Positions 34,796 to 47,410 of a DNA stretch of 64,000 nucleotides are shown here, piece by piece. The position numbers and the translations under genes were made by a program. Each line of letters opens with the position of its first letter. Within the stretch, counting starts at the first letter, position 1. The stretch comes from Wyeomyia smithii (taxonomy: Eukaryota; Arthropoda; Insecta; Diptera; Culicidae), in assembly GCF_029784165.1 (NCBI RefSeq), contig NC_073695.1, positions 192,723,357-192,787,356 on the forward strand, read 5' to 3'. The notes under the pieces are model-generated. The model saw only the letters and a list, made by a program, of their open reading frames with translations. It was not told where the DNA came from and searched no databases.

Positions 34796-37280
34796 TGACC
34801 TAGTGTAGGTTGTAGGTCTTGTTGAGTATAACATTCGCTCATACTAGAAATTTTCCAAACACCCCCAAAATCTGAAGTTATGGTCAAAATACGGTTTTTT
34901 GAACCTCAGCGCATATAATATTTTTTAACTCAGTCATTTATCAACCAATTTTCAATATTTTAGCAATTTTAGAAAGAGGACAAATAGAGCTTTCAAAATA
35001 TATACAGGTTTTCACTAATATCAATCAAATATGTTAAGTTATTTGAGTTTAAATCTAATTTTTTAGACTTTTTCACGCAATTTTTCAATTTAATTTTAAA
35101 TTTGCCGTCTATTTTTGTGAGAAACATACCACAAATATACTTTAATTTTGAAAGTATATTCAATTCCGAATCAAATGAAAGTAGTTTTGCAAAAATCGGT
35201 TGATATTTGGCTAAGTAATAAATTTTTTACGAAAACCAGAATTTTTGGCTTCTATCGCACAATTATTTCACGGAGCTACGAATGATGAAAAAATGCATGA
35301 ACTTTTGTTGTGACTTAGTGTGGGTTGTAGCTTTAGTCAAATGTTACTTGCGCGTTTATTTGAAGTTTTTCAAATACCCCAAAAAATTATTAGTTATGGT
35401 CAAAACCCTGTTTTTTACCTTAGCTCACATTTTTATGTTTAATTCGGTTGTTTTTCAACCCATTTTTTATATTTTGGCTATTTTGGAAAGGCGAAAAATA
35501 GAACTCTTGAAACATATAAATATGTCTAAAGAGTTAACCTATATGTGATGAATAGTTTTAAATAAAGTAAGATGTTTTATATTAAATAAAATAAGATGAT
35601 TTTTTTTTTCAAATTTTACCAATATGTGATGAATAGTTTTGAATAAATAAGATACCTAGTTTATGTTATTTTAAATTTTTTCCAAATTTATTCGCAATTT
35701 CTTACACATTTTTGTAATGGAGGAGCTTTAATTGCTGTAGAATTTGAAAAGTACATTTAGTGCCAAACGAAAACAGTAAATGTTTTGGCTGAGATATGAC
35801 TTGATGTTTTCCGCCATATATGTAGGGGAAAGTAGGTAAAGACGGACACCCTAAGGTTTGACCTAAATAATTACTCAGGTATTGCTATTTAGATTGCAGT
35901 AGTCATACAAATTGAAACTTAGGATCATTTGTTGTCATAATTATTTTTGGTATAAGTGAACTTGCCCAAAGTTTTATGTGTTTTGGGTCTTTAAAAATAT
36001 GATAAAAAATTGCTGATTTTTGACATGGTTGGGAAAGACGGACACTACGGACACTACGTTGGTAAAGGTGGACACTCACTAAAAAGATGTAGTACGTTAC
36101 GGATTCTTTTGATTTGTGTGTTAAGTTATGGCCATATACTACTCCACGTTATTAGAGTCCAATTAATACATCACGTGAAGAGTTTGGAAGGGTTGTTTAT
36201 GATGATTTACGGTCTGAATGGCAAAAATTTACGGTCTGAATGGCCTAATCTAACTGCGAAGTGATTATTATCTGCTGGTTTCTCTCGCGGGTGTACTTTG
36301 TAAACATCTGTAGTACACAACCAATATTACATATGAAAATTCTTGCAAAATTCGTGTGTCCATCTTTGCCTACCTTAGTGTGTCCGTCTTGCCCAACCTG
36401 GCTGTAAATTTTTCAAACTATCGTAGCTCTTTATCGGAACATCGAAAATCTGCTAGATTTTCACCTGAAAACCGAGGAAAGACTAATTAAACACTTTACT
36501 ATCGGGAATAAATGAAAACACATATGTTTCACGAGTTTTCCACTATTTCCCATGGAATGAAAATTACATCAAAGAACGCGTTCGCTTGCTGAAAACAGCC
36601 AATGCATCTCAAAAGCATTAACACACTACAAAGAAGGTATTCGCATCACTCAACTATCGCAATACATTCTAGTTTGTGAAATTTTAAAAGTGTCCATCTT
36701 ACCCGCAGTGTCCGTCTTTACCTACTTCCCCCTACTTAGATTTCGTCAAGTCATTTCTCAGCCAAATTATAAGAGATTTTCATCAACAACACCTATTGTT
36801 TTCGTTTGATACTAAAAAAACTTTCCAAATTTTACAGCAATTGAAGCTCCATCATTACAAAAATGTGTGAAAAATTGCGAATAAATTTGGAAAAAATTGA
36901 AAATAACATAAACCATCTTATTTATTTTAAAACTAATAATCACATATAGGCAAACTTTTCAGACACATTTATATGTTTCAAATGCTCTATTTTTCGCCTT
37001 TTCAAAAGAGCCAAAATATAAAAAATCGGTTGAAAACTAACCGTATTAAACATAAAAATGTGAGCTAAGGTAAAAAACAGGGTTTTGAACATAACTTATA
37101 ATTTTCGGGGTATTTGAAAAACTTCAAGTGAACGCGCAAGTAACATTTGACTAAAGCTACAACCCACACTGAGTCACATCAAAGGAAGCAAGAAGCATTT
37201 TTCATCATTTGTAGCTCCGTGAAATAATTGTGCGATAGAAGCCAAAAATTCTGGTTTTCTTAAAAAATAAATAACTTTTT
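34796..37280. mobile_element. Second long palindromic element with diverged tandem arm
   Basis: The stretch 35212-35822 is inversely repeated at 36735-37275 at roughly 90% identity where compared. Shared motifs include AAAACCAGAATTTTTGGC, ACCTTAGCTCACATTTTTAT and GGCGAAAAATAGA. The part 34796-35030 is a diverged direct copy of about 35312-35540, giving the left side an extra unit. The apex is occupied by a separate TA-flanked element (35825-36732). No coding capacity. This is a different family from the 31.9-kb palindrome. Confidence 0.75.
35823..36734. mobile_element. TA-target element with doubled GACGGACAC inverted repeats
   Basis: The element is 35825-36732, with ends GGGGAAAGTAGGTAAAGACG and its inverse, flanked by TA. 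A second inverted pair lies inside: GTTGGGAAAGACGGACACT at about 36028 with its inverse at about 36384-36402. In addition, GGTAAAGGTGGACAC pairs with GTGTCCATCTTTGCC. The nested design suggests either one element inserted in its relative or compound termini. There is no recognisable transposase. Confidence 0.7.
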
Positions 37281-38130
37281 TTCATTTGTAGCAAAGTGTT
37301 ATGTAAAAAAAAAAATTACAATAAAAGAAAAACTGTTATTGAGTCACATTGAGGCAGTCCCATAGTTGAATGATTATAATCAATGATCTCAAAAAATACC
37401 GTTTTTCTTAAAAAAAATCAAGGCGAAAAAAGTGATACACAGAAATAGTCTTTTGCGTTTCTTAAAAGGTGACTTCGGACATTAGAAAAAAGTTAGAAAA
37501 AATGGAAGACTCATTAACATTCTTGCACGATGGTTCCTAGCTGACAATCTGATCTTTTATATTCGTTAATCTTTGGAATAAAAATAAACCATCCGGTTCA
37601 ATCGCTTTAAACTTAATGAATGAGCTGCAAAACCGCTGCGTCCTTACTTTATATATCAAGAAACATTATCCGATTTTAGTCAAAAGTCGGTGTATTTTGC
37701 TGAGAATAAAGGTCAAACCTTCAACAAAAACATTCATGGTATTAACATTTCAAAGTTTCTTTTCATGAAAATAAAAAGGAAAATTAACAAAGCCAATTTT
37801 CTAAAACTTTTTCCATTTTTGAATGTATTCATAAAGGAGAAAAATCATTAACTATTCAATTGTAGATTTGCTTGTCCTGAAAAGGGCAGTGTTTGCATTG
37901 GAGACCATGTCTTTCACGGGAACAGTTGGATATTTAATAAACCGACCAATCACGTGGTAGCGATGAAGACGCGAGGTGTTAAGGCTATATTTGACACATT
38001 TTTGCGATATCTGATGCTTTGATGGAGTCAAAACTGTTATAATGTTTGTTACATGTGTTATCAAAATTTGAAAGGAAATTTTCAATAGATTGAAATCCAT
38101 TTCTACCGGAATACTAACAAAACTTGCTAT
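37281..38130. other. No gene seen
   Basis: AT-rich with short frames only. The 82-codon minus frame at 38100-37852 has no recognisable feature. Confidence 0.3.
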
Positions 38131-38322
38131 AAGGTAAGGGATGGTATTTTTGACAGTTTTTAAAATAGAATCTCTGGGATTAGGAACAACCTACGAAGCT
38201 AATTTTTTTTATGCCTCTTTTAATCTCAATGTACCATACTTCAAAAAAATATTTTCGTTGGTCATTCCTAACCCCTAAGATTCTATTTTAATCACCGCCG
38301 AAAATACCCTCCCTTACCCTTA
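38131..38322. mobile_element. Short MITE, about 190 bp, AAGGGTAAGGGA termini
   Basis: The left end AAGGTAAGGGATGGTATTTT and the right end inverse AAGGGTAAGGGAGGGTATTT extend inward through TTAAAATAGAATCT to GGTTAGGAA, giving arms of about 55 bp. TA (or TAA/TTA) flanks both sides. Non-coding. Confidence 0.75.
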
Positions 38323-38324
38323 GT

Positions 38325-39912
38325 CGTATTATTCCACAAGATCAGATTTTTGATATTTTAATTCCGAACGAGGCCAAGTTTAGAACCCAAGTTGATACAA
38401 AAACAATACGCAATTAAATATGTCGTTCCTGATAACCTCAGTTGAATGGATCTAAATTCTAACAGTAAAATAAAACGAGATAAGACTATGCGAAATCAAT
38501 ATTCAAACTCAAACATAATTAGAACAAAAGAAATAAATTGAGCAATTAAAAATAAAAAAAGGAGAATTCCAATATTTTTCCTAAAATTTAAGCTTTTTTT
38601 GGAGTATGTATTGATTGAATTAATACTGTTGTAGAATTTGAATTTAGTTGAGAGATAAAATTAAACGCTCAATTTTGTCAAATCTCAAAACGAATTATTC
38701 ACGTTCGAGTATCCTGCGGAAGTATGCATGACAGTTGCAAGGGGGCGACCTGCCTCGAGCCATGAGAAAAAAAATCATGCTTACAGCCGGCTGTGCAGAA
38801 CCCGACCGGTTAACATCGCGTAGCTGTACCAAGCGTCAGCTGGGCTCGTAACATTCCTAAATATGAACCGTGACCGGAACTACTGCGAAAGAGCTACCAT
38901 GTTAAGCAGCAGAGAACATAAAATGAAAAACTGTTAAGGCCTAGCTATATTGGCAGCTTCAAATATTTGTAGACTTGGAAACTGTTCAACAGGCGAATAG
39001 AAGTTACTTTTCCAAACGGTCACATAGGATTGAATAATGATTATTTTTAATTCTGAAAGCACTGACTGCTTGCTAAATTGCTTCATGTGCTTGAAAACGC
39101 GTTTACTCCTTATCAGTATTCGAGAATTTTTAAATAAGCTTTTTTCCAATGTTTTTATTTTTTTACATAAAAATTATTAGATTTTTACACACGAAAAAAA
39201 AACAGAAAATAATTTTGGCTATATTAAGTTAAATTTAGCATGTCAAACTAATGAACCGTATCATTCTGGAATAGGGATGCAAATTGAAATACCGAAACCA
39301 TCACGAAAATGTCAATTTAAAGTACTGATAACTCAGTTTGTTTTCAACGGGGTTTCTTCATTCCTGCAGCAGTCGATTGGAAAATTAACAACGCGTCCGC
39401 GTGGAAAATGGTTGTGATGACTATTGTACTGTTGAAAAATGTGCAGCTTTAATTTGAACGCAGATATCGACCAGTTACGCTATTTTACGCTATCTAGTCG
39501 ACTAGACGCTATCTTGAAGTTCAAGATGGTGAATACTGGTTTCTGGAAAACGGCATAAAATGGTTGAATACACCTAATATGCGTATTTTTGGAACCGGAG
39601 GTCGTTTTTGGGTCTCCGAATTATTTTTAGAAAATTTTTTAACGTTGGATAATGAAAACTGACATAAACATATTGCACCAAGATAGTCTATCGTGATCAT
39701 AGCGTTTAAAAGAACTAAAAACAGCGCATGATACCATCTAATTGATTATTTCCAACCGAGTGTGTTCCCTAACCTATAGCAAGAGATACATTATTATAAG
39801 AAAGGCTGTCGTTATTCACATTGCGGTCATGTCTCATACACAACCTCTCTCTCAACATTTTTCAGTTTTGCTTTGGTAAGCTTTGTTTAATAAGCTAATT
39901 CAAAAAAAAAAA
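38325..39912. other. No gene seen; lone 125-bp satellite unit
   Basis: Mostly unremarkable AT-rich DNA. At 39525-39605, AAGATGGTGAATACTGG, TTTCTGGAAAACGG and ACCTAATATGCGTATTT match one unit of the 125-bp satellite at 3940-5090. A GC-richer stretch at 38720-38850 has no tRNA fold that I can support. Confidence 0.4.
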
Positions 39913-40989
39913 AGAATTAGCAGTGATGGGCACCATTCCGCTAATTCGCTAATCGCTAAATAGCGACGCTAATATTCAATTAGCGATTTAGCAATTTCGC
40001 TAATTTTTGAACTGGTTAGCGGACTGTTAGCGGCCCAAATTTTTGACCTTCGTTACGCTAATCGCTAATTCGCTAATTTTGTAGAGAAGCAACAAAAAAC
40101 TGTGAGTGTCTAATAGCGTATAAAATTACTTCGGATGATGAGCATACCAGGCATGTCCAAACCCACCACACCACTTGCGTGTGTGTTTTAGGCGATGCCA
40201 CGGAGGGTTTTTTTCATTGCCATTCAGTGCGTATACAAAACCGAAACCCACAGTGTTCTAAATAAAACAGACCTTCAGAAGCTTCGGCAAACAAATGCCC
40301 AAGTGTTCCCGCATTCGTGAGCCTTCGGAAGCCCGCTTGCTAACACGTGTTTTCTCAAACGCATCATGTTTACAAAAGTACATATGAAAAAAATATTGCA
40401 GGTGGTTGTATGCGTTGACTACCGTCAAGCTTTCCAATATTATACCATTGTCGATCTCGTCGTGGCGACCAATGCTTGTGTGTTCCCCGAAACTGCGGGC
40501 CCTCGGCTCGCGTGTTCACGAATGGCTCTGCAGTGTTTTGTCTTTAGCTAGCGACGGAGGGTAATACGAATAGCCCTGCGTGCCGTGCCAGTGCGTGGTG
40601 TGTTTGTTAGCAGATGGGCTCCACGCGCTTTGGTGTGCTGTGTTTTCCCCATGCCTGGAGCATACCATTGCAAAAGTTACTTTTGGAACATGTGTTTCAA
40701 TCAAACAACGTTCAATTGTCTTATTTGTCTTTTTACTCTAGAATAGGGTTCCAGTAACCTCCCAGATGGTCTCGAGGTACGATGCTGGCCTAACAAGCCG
40801 TAGGTTCGAGTCTCGTCTCGGGAGGGACTGTTAGTGTCAGTAGGATCGTAGCGCTAGCTCCGCAATTGTCCTGTACACTAAATAGTCGGGTTTAGCGTTT
40901 ATCGATTATTGAGCTCAATTTTCATGTTAGCGGATTAGAAATTACCGTCGCTTAATTTTCAGTCAGCGGTGCCCACCACTGTGAATTAG
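39913..40989. mobile_element. hAT-like non-autonomous element, 1061 bp
   Basis: The element is 39921-40981, with ends CAGTGATGGGCACC and the inverse of CAGTGGTGGGCACC. Just inside the left end lie many GCTAATTCGCTAATCGC repeats. The flanks AGAATTAG (39913-39920) and TGAATTAG (40982-40989) form an 8-bp duplication with one mismatch. An internal inverted pair (about 40140-40185 and 40625-40670, sharing GAGCATACCAGGCATG and its inverse) gives the interior a fold. It contains a SINE at about 40757. There is no transposase frame. Confidence 0.75.
40757..40890 (+). mobile_element. tRNA-derived SINE, family 1 (copy 2, 3' truncated)
   Basis: The head and body match the copy at 22939, with A-box-like TGGTCTCGAGG, the B box GGTTCGAGTCT near 40803 and CTGTTAGTGTCAGTAGGATC. 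After CTGTACACTAAATAGTCGGG the family tail is absent. It sits inside the hAT-like element at 39921-40981, so it inserted after that element or was carried by it. Confidence 0.75.
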
Positions 40990-43900
40990 GTTAGACACCA
41001 TTAAATAGAATATGATCTTCAACAATGTTTGCAGTCTGAGATCCAACCAATAAACAACTATTGTTGCTGTAGTTTCGCTATCATTGTTATTATGCCCAAG
41101 AAACTTTCGAGAACAATGAAACTCACATTTACCATTCCCGGCGGGGAGAAATCAGTTTTTACCTCGAAAATGACCTTCAAACTCGAATTATTCAACAACT
41201 ACATGCACAACTGACATAAACTGATTTTCATTTCATAAAGTGATCTGTTCTCTGACCGTATTAAATAGTTTCGTCCTTCAAAACTTCAAGCATATATGTT
41301 AAGCTACGATCAAAGATTAGATGTCGCCGGGAATGGGTGAAACCGTTAAACAATATGCAGAATGTGACAAAGTTCCAGTGAGTTTTCCACACAAAATGCT
41401 TCGAAGTTCATAGAATATTTTTATTCGCTGGCACGCATGTTTGAAAAACTCTCGGGTCTACACAAATTTCAGAGACCTTTCTTTAAATTTTATTTTATCC
41501 GCTGACTTTCCAAGTTTTGATTCTGATATGAAATAAATAAATTATTCACATTTTTAGTACATTCCACCTTTTCCGTTTATCACGCTTAACCTAATCTTTG
41601 TAATTCAGTTTACTAACTTTTCAAAATAGAACAAGTTCTAGATCAATTATCGACTTGTTCACTCCGATCGCACTCATTACCAGCATTATGCCAGCAAATG
41701 GAAGCCTTCGGGTTGTTTTCCTACTCTCCCCAATCTTGTTCTGTCACTTGACGTCGAGTCAATTATGGTGTCGATTAGAACTTGGATGACTTTCCAAGGC
41801 CATGCTCCCATCTCTTCTAACGACGAACAAGCTCGAGTAAAAATACTCTTTGTTGCGTCTGCTAGGAAAGAAATATACAATCTTGACAAAAAATACTTCA
41901 AGCGTTATGAAATTCGAAAAAGTTTCTTTATTTGTTGTTATGTTTAACACAGGTATAGATATTTCTCTGACAATATAAAATCAATCTTATGCAGAAATTT
42001 ACTGGTGGAGTCGTGGAAGAATGATTAATTTTAACTGCACCTGTAGCAAGTTTTGGTTGCTCAATTCCATAGATGAGAAGTTAATAACGAAAAGTTAATA
42101 TTGAGAATAGACTAAGTCGCATGTGAAATGAATTGAGTTTTATTGCGAATCAGGCTAAGGGAAAACTTTTGCGCTATCGCGAAGAAGGTGATAAGTCTGC
42201 AACAAAAGAGCGAGTAAAAGAATTTCAAACAGCGCTGATACTCTCGACGATAATATACGTCAATCAAGAATCATAGAAAACCATGATCAACTGTAGATAA
42301 TTTACCTTAACTGAATCGTACGCCATCTTTACGCCTTAAAGCAAATAGAACAATTTGAACAAGTTATCAAATCTATTCAAACTATCGGTTTAATTCAAAC
42401 TTCTCAAAACTTGAATCATTGTTTCTTATCCTCTCTAATTGCATTCAAGCAATTGCTCATAGCGATATAAGAATTTGTGGCAAATCTTCCACAGACAGAC
42501 CAAAAGCGACCAAGAAACATTTTCGACCCCATGACCGCTTCCATCTTTTGTCGCTTCCAAACCGGAAATACGCCAATGCAGCCAAAAGCTATCATAAAAC
42601 TGAATCCCCCCATCGTGTGCGAATAAATAAATGCACATATTCATAAATTCACCCATGCTGCCAAGAATAACAAACGAACAACCGAACGATTGTAACCATC
42701 GTCGTGTTGACTTTCAAGAAGCCATCCCGCTACCATTACACACATGACACAGACCAAAACCAATGTTACTGCCAAGAAGAGAGAGAAAGCGAATTTGGAG
42801 GATCTTGATCTAGGCGACCTGATCCTGCATGTCGTATATATTTTCCAGGTTACCCACCGTGAGTGGGTTCCCCGTGGAAAAGTGCGATTTTTCTCGACAC
42901 CGCCAATCTGGTTGCAGGGCAATAATTTTTCATCCCCTGGTAATGCTTCCTAAGTTCGAATGCTTCCGCTGCTGTTTGGCGTTCTGCAGATCTTCCACCT
43001 CTCAGTGCACAGCGTCGTCGTCGGTCAGCGCTGTTTTCCGATTTTCGTACCCAGCACCGCTTCGACACACATTCTGCGCATTCGTTCGGAAAACGCTAAA
43101 CAAGCCAATGTTATTTCACAAAGCTGCCTCTGACTGTCGGTGCATACAGAGAAGGTGGATGCTGATGTTGTACGGTGCAGTTGTGCGGTAGCGTTCGAGA
43201 TGCTGACTCGAGAAATTGCACCCCACGCTGGGCTAAGGAATGCGAAGTGAATAGATTGCTGAGTGTTTGAGATACCTTTCCGTTGTCAGATGAAACGTAA
43301 TCGACACCAGTTCGGAATTTAATAAATTTCAGTAGGTACATTGTTTTTGTTTTACTCCTCCGTCTTACTCATCCTCATCGACTGTCAGTCAGTGAGTTGA
43401 ACAAGTCAGTGAGCGAACAAACTAACTTAGCAATCCCGAAAGGGATTGAAAACTTGTATATAAAACGAGATTTCGTTTCACCTGGTTAGCTTTCAAACTT
43501 TGCAAATCTAATTATGATCAAGTAAATTACTGTTGCTACTTCCTATGGATCGTTGCCCAATTTGTGTTCTATGAAAGAAGCAGTTTTAACCATCCATGAA
43601 ACTGTACCAATCTCTGTGTTGAAAATTCATTACCTCCTTCTATGTTTACGGTGATGCGATTTTTCAGAATAGATCGAGGAAATATTAACAACAGCAAAAC
43701 TGCGACAACATTTAATCAAATCAATCATACTCCGCGAAATAAAAAAACTTTCGGGTATACTATCTTATGTGCACTGGTTGCAACCAATAGCCAATTCTTT
43801 TTCGTATATGATTCTAGCAAAAAAAAAGGAAGCTCAAATAAAGCGAATATCCATTTACCGGTAATGTGTCGTCCATCGCAAATATAAAATAACCCATTTT

Positions 43901-44543
43901 TGGCCTTTCCAAGCACGGCATACACAGCAATACAGGACACCCGAGCATTACTCAAGCGGAACCCGATCCATTCAATGGGCTTTCATCCTGCTCCAGCACG
44001 TAAAGTTCTTCCACACTTTTATTTCATGTGCCGACGGACGCAACTGCCACCAAATTAGGTCGGTGTGAGGCTGTTGGGATAAATGACCTCAGCAAGATAC
44101 CGATTGGCCAATCAGGCCTAAACCGAATACCGAAAAAGCGTAACCTATTATACGGTCGAGTGCTTATGCGCTCGCTCGTTGGGTTCGTGATTCTCGCCCG
44201 GAAGCCTCCTACAGAAAACCAGACAACTGCCGAAGGCGAACATTGTTTACCATTTGACGATCGGTTTCAAGCGATTTAGTCGAGGGAAAATGGGATTGGA
44301 CTTGGGGAGGTTTTCATTCCGGCGGAAGGACGCTACTACGAAGATATGTTTACGACTTAATTGTGAAAACAAAACCGGGTCTGAGGGACGTAACGTGAAC
44401 GCAATGAGCCGAAACTTTGGGATTGACGTTGAAGAAAAATATCTCTTTGTTTGAACCTTAGGGGTCGGTCAGAGTGTATCAATGTTACTTGCGTACAAGA
44501 AACTTAAATCAATCCGCTCTACGCCAAGCGTGAGTTTATGCAC
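40990..44543. other. No gene supported; some GC-richer single-copy-looking sequence
   Basis: Overlapping open frames of 60-120 codons on both strands at 42400-43340 and 44028-44454 show no domain. The stretch 42950-43200 is GC-richer. TATATAAAAC at 43457-43466 is a possible TATA box on the plus strand, but no convincing downstream exon is visible. This could be a regulatory or intronic part of a host gene. Confidence 0.3.
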
Positions 44544-44730
44544 TTAGGGGTCATCATTGAATAACGTAAGGGCTAGGGCGGGAGGGCAGTATCACAGTTT
44601 CTTATTCTTGCTTACGGAGGTGGAGAAGAGAAATTGAACAAAATCTTACGTAAGATTTCAAAGTTGACAGACCTTACAAAATTCAAAAATCAATTGAAAT
44701 TTTTTTTACGTATTTGTAGATGACCCCTTA
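44544..44730. mobile_element. Short MITE, 181 bp, GGGGTCATC termini, TTA TSD
   Basis: The element is 44547-44727, with ends GGGGTCATC and GATGACCCC. Adjacent AATAACGTAAG on the left pairs with TTACGTATTTG on the right. TTA flanks both sides (44544-44546 and 44728-44730), consistent with PIF/Harbinger-type insertion. Non-coding. Confidence 0.75.
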
Positions 44731-46080
44731 GGCGCACCTCTGCTTTTTTTGCTTTTGTTTGTTTTAAAATTGATTCGATGTTCCTTAAAAAGTATGTATC
44801 AAAACACTTGTGAAAACCAATCAACTACGTCAAAAAAAAACCTTTCGCTTCTTTTGAACGGTTAGAGCACTTAACCTTTTTATAACAACTCATAGAACAA
44901 GTGGCTTCTACTAATGACACTACTCATGCGTTAGAAATGCTGAGCTGAAACAGGAAGCATCTAGAAAGCGATTCTAGGATAGATATACATCTTAGAATAA
45001 TGCTTGACGGTTATTTGAAGTTGAGCTTTTGAAATCAATCAATTTTGAAAAATGCTCTGAGTCACAATCTGCGAAACAAAATTTGAAATTTCCATACTTT
45101 TCAATTTTTACCAAAACATAAGTTATTATTTCAACCCACAAAAATGTAATATGTTCTTTTTTCAGTGTGTAATTGTGTTAGCATTATTAATTCCTCACAA
45201 TTTGTTTCAAAATATGAAACCAAAGGTTTTGAAGCTACAATGCTTCCAGTGAGACGTAGCCTAAAAAATGTTTTCGTTCGTAAAAATACTTAGTTTCTTA
45301 AAGGCTTCATCCATTCTCTTGATTTTTGCTTACATACATCATTTTAACCCCTCAAATGCTACATCTCTTAGTATGCTCCTTAGAAGGGCTTCAAACGAAT
45401 TCAGACGTAGAAATATTTTGTAGAACGCTCGATTTTACTCCGTTTTTGTCGCATCCGAAGGCGATAAGAACAGTCACACAATTCTCGTGTACAGAATCAA
45501 TTCATTCCACTTAACTTTCCTACGCAGATGAGCTATTCACAAAAGTTTCAAAAGTTTCTGCCTATAATCACAAACCAGTTTCATATGGATTTTCCTCGGT
45601 TTTGAGTTATATATCAGATTCCATCTATTTCTTGCTTTACTATCGATTAAGAACACGAAAAAGAATGTTTTATTCGAAAAAGCCAGAAAAAAATGAGGTC
45701 AAATTGTCCCATCTTAAAAATAATCCTATATCAGTCCCACTCAGATGATAAATGAATGAAAGGTTGTTTCAATTAAATTCCACACAAAAGTGAAATTAAA
45801 GTGGACACCAAAACTACAACATTTTCTGAAAACTCGTTCCCGAAAGGTTTCTTGGTTTCGTCAATCAGAGGGATAAAAGCCTTCAGCAATGCTTCTCTAT
45901 GTAAGGTGTTATTTTACTGTGAATGATATTCTCACTTCAAATGATCATTCAAGTTGAAATTGTCAGAACTCAGAAGAAAGCGTTATAAGTTGCTCAGCTA
46001 AGAACAACTGTTTTTTTTTTTCATCGTCGTCGTCTTCCGTCAAGTGAAATTGGTAATTTCCTTGCCTCGTAATTCTCCAC
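44731..46080. other. No gene seen
   Basis: AT-rich sequence with short frames only. No repeat family is recognised. Confidence 0.3.
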
Positions 46081-46126
46081 TTTTCAATATGCTGGGGCAC
46101 GGGCTAAGGCAGATTAGCAAGCAACG

Positions 46127-46186
46127 TATATATAAATACTAAAGACGTAAGGGAGGAAATTGTCCAGCAGCATATCCAAGATCAAG
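46127..46186 (+). promoter_or_regulatory. Candidate TATA promoter with short first exon
   Basis: TATATATAAATA lies at 46127-46138. About 48 bases downstream, GATCAAG is followed by the donor-like GTGAGC at 46187. A transcript starting near 46157 would make a roughly 30-nt non-coding first exon. The elements are correctly ordered but each is common by chance in AT-rich DNA, and no second exon is identified. Confidence 0.25.
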
Positions 46187-46967
46187 GTGAGCAAAACGAA
46201 ACCTGGTTGAGACGTAGTCTTTGAAGAAGTTCCGTTACAAAGGTGTAATATTTAAACCTAAAAACGGAACTGAGATCAAACTTGTCCAATCTCGAATACT
46301 TATCACTCGGTTAGTTTCCAACGGTTTTCCTTCATTTTTGCAGCAATCGATTAAAAAAATAGCTACACATCTGCACAAATGCGAAAAATTATTAATTGAT
46401 TATGCGAACTATTATTGAAAATTTTCAAGCCTTATTGAAACACAGATTCCAACCAATTAGAGTTGAGCTTAATGCTTGCTTCCCCTAACACGGTTAACAG
46501 ATCATTATACCTAGTTGAACGGGAATGCACGTTTTCCTACCTCTGCTCGAACGAATCATTTTACTAGTGCATGATGCGACGGACGGTCACATCTGCAGCA
46601 GCGTTAGCAGCAGATTTTCCGTTCCTGACAGTGTCGACTTGAGGTCTTAAATAAAAGTCTGCAAACAAATCATTTTACTAGCGGATGGGGCGACGAACGG
46701 CAGTAATTTTCGATCAACGTATCTGATTTTGAATAAAGCAAACTGTCCTTCTCAGGACAACCAAAAATGCATTGAAAAATATGTAACGGGTAAGTCCAAA
46801 GTAGCGGGACTAATCTCATGTCACGTTTTCCACTACACGCGCCAGAGACAAACAGCTGTGTGTGGTTTTGTTCTCTTCTTTGTGGGTGTTACTCATGCTC
46901 AGTGTGTTTACGTTTGTTTACGATGAAGGTCGCGGAATAGAGTTTTCTCTGGGAGCGCATCTTTAGT

Positions 46968-47168
46968 ATGCTTGGATTGCATTCAAAATTGAGGCATTGT
47001 TTCATAAAGGAGCACATGAAAATGATTCATAACATGATCGCTTGGTTTTATGATGAAAGAAAAATGGCCAACAATAAAAAAAAACACGGCGGAGCGGAAA
47101 CAGATGCCGCCAAGAACAAAATTGGCCCCAGCACCATGAAGCTGGTCAAAAAGGTTGACTCATCATAA
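46968..47168 (+). CDS. Unrecognised short Lys-rich open frame
   Basis: A 66-codon frame whose second half is rich in Lys, Asn and Ala (MANNKKKHGGAETDAAKNK, ending KLVKKVDSS). It looks more protein-like than other short frames nearby. Downstream of the hAT-like terminus, a second frame (47349-47573) also carries basic stretches (TISKKKRKEKYPP). The two could be pieces of one small basic protein or retrocopy split by the insertion, but I cannot name a family. It may equally be chance. Confidence 0.15.
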   Translation: MLGLHSKLRHCFIKEHMKMIHNMIAWFYDERKMANNKKKHGGAETDAAKNKIGPSTMKLVKKVDSS

Positions 47169-47183
47169 AAACGAGTATCCAGA

Positions 47184-47410
47184 CTAGGGGTGGGCAAAAC
47201 GGCTCTTTTCCAAGAGCGGCTCTGAACCGCTCACTCACCGTTGCGAACCGACTATTATGAACGGCTCATGGTTCACAATGATTTACGTGCGTTGACAGCT
47301 CGTGTTGTCTCGGTAAACTTCGATTTCGGGTGAACCATCGATTCTGGTGTGCTCAAAGAACCGTGGTTCACTTTCGTGAGCCGTCCGTTCTTTCGCTCTT
47401 TTCTAAGAAC
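47184..47410. mobile_element. hAT-like terminal fragment (TAGGGGTGGGCAAA)
   Basis: TAGGGGTGGGCAAAACGGCTC begins at about 47186. It is followed by AGAGCGGCTC, GAACCGCTCACTCA and GAACGGCTCATGGTTCAC motifs and their inverses up to about 47395. The opposite terminus (inverse of GGGTGGGCAAA) is absent, so the copy is truncated. Confidence 0.55.

Noticed and set aside
38720..38850. GC-rich segment considered as an RNA gene
   Set aside because: No cloverleaf, box motifs or convincing fold could be found by eye.
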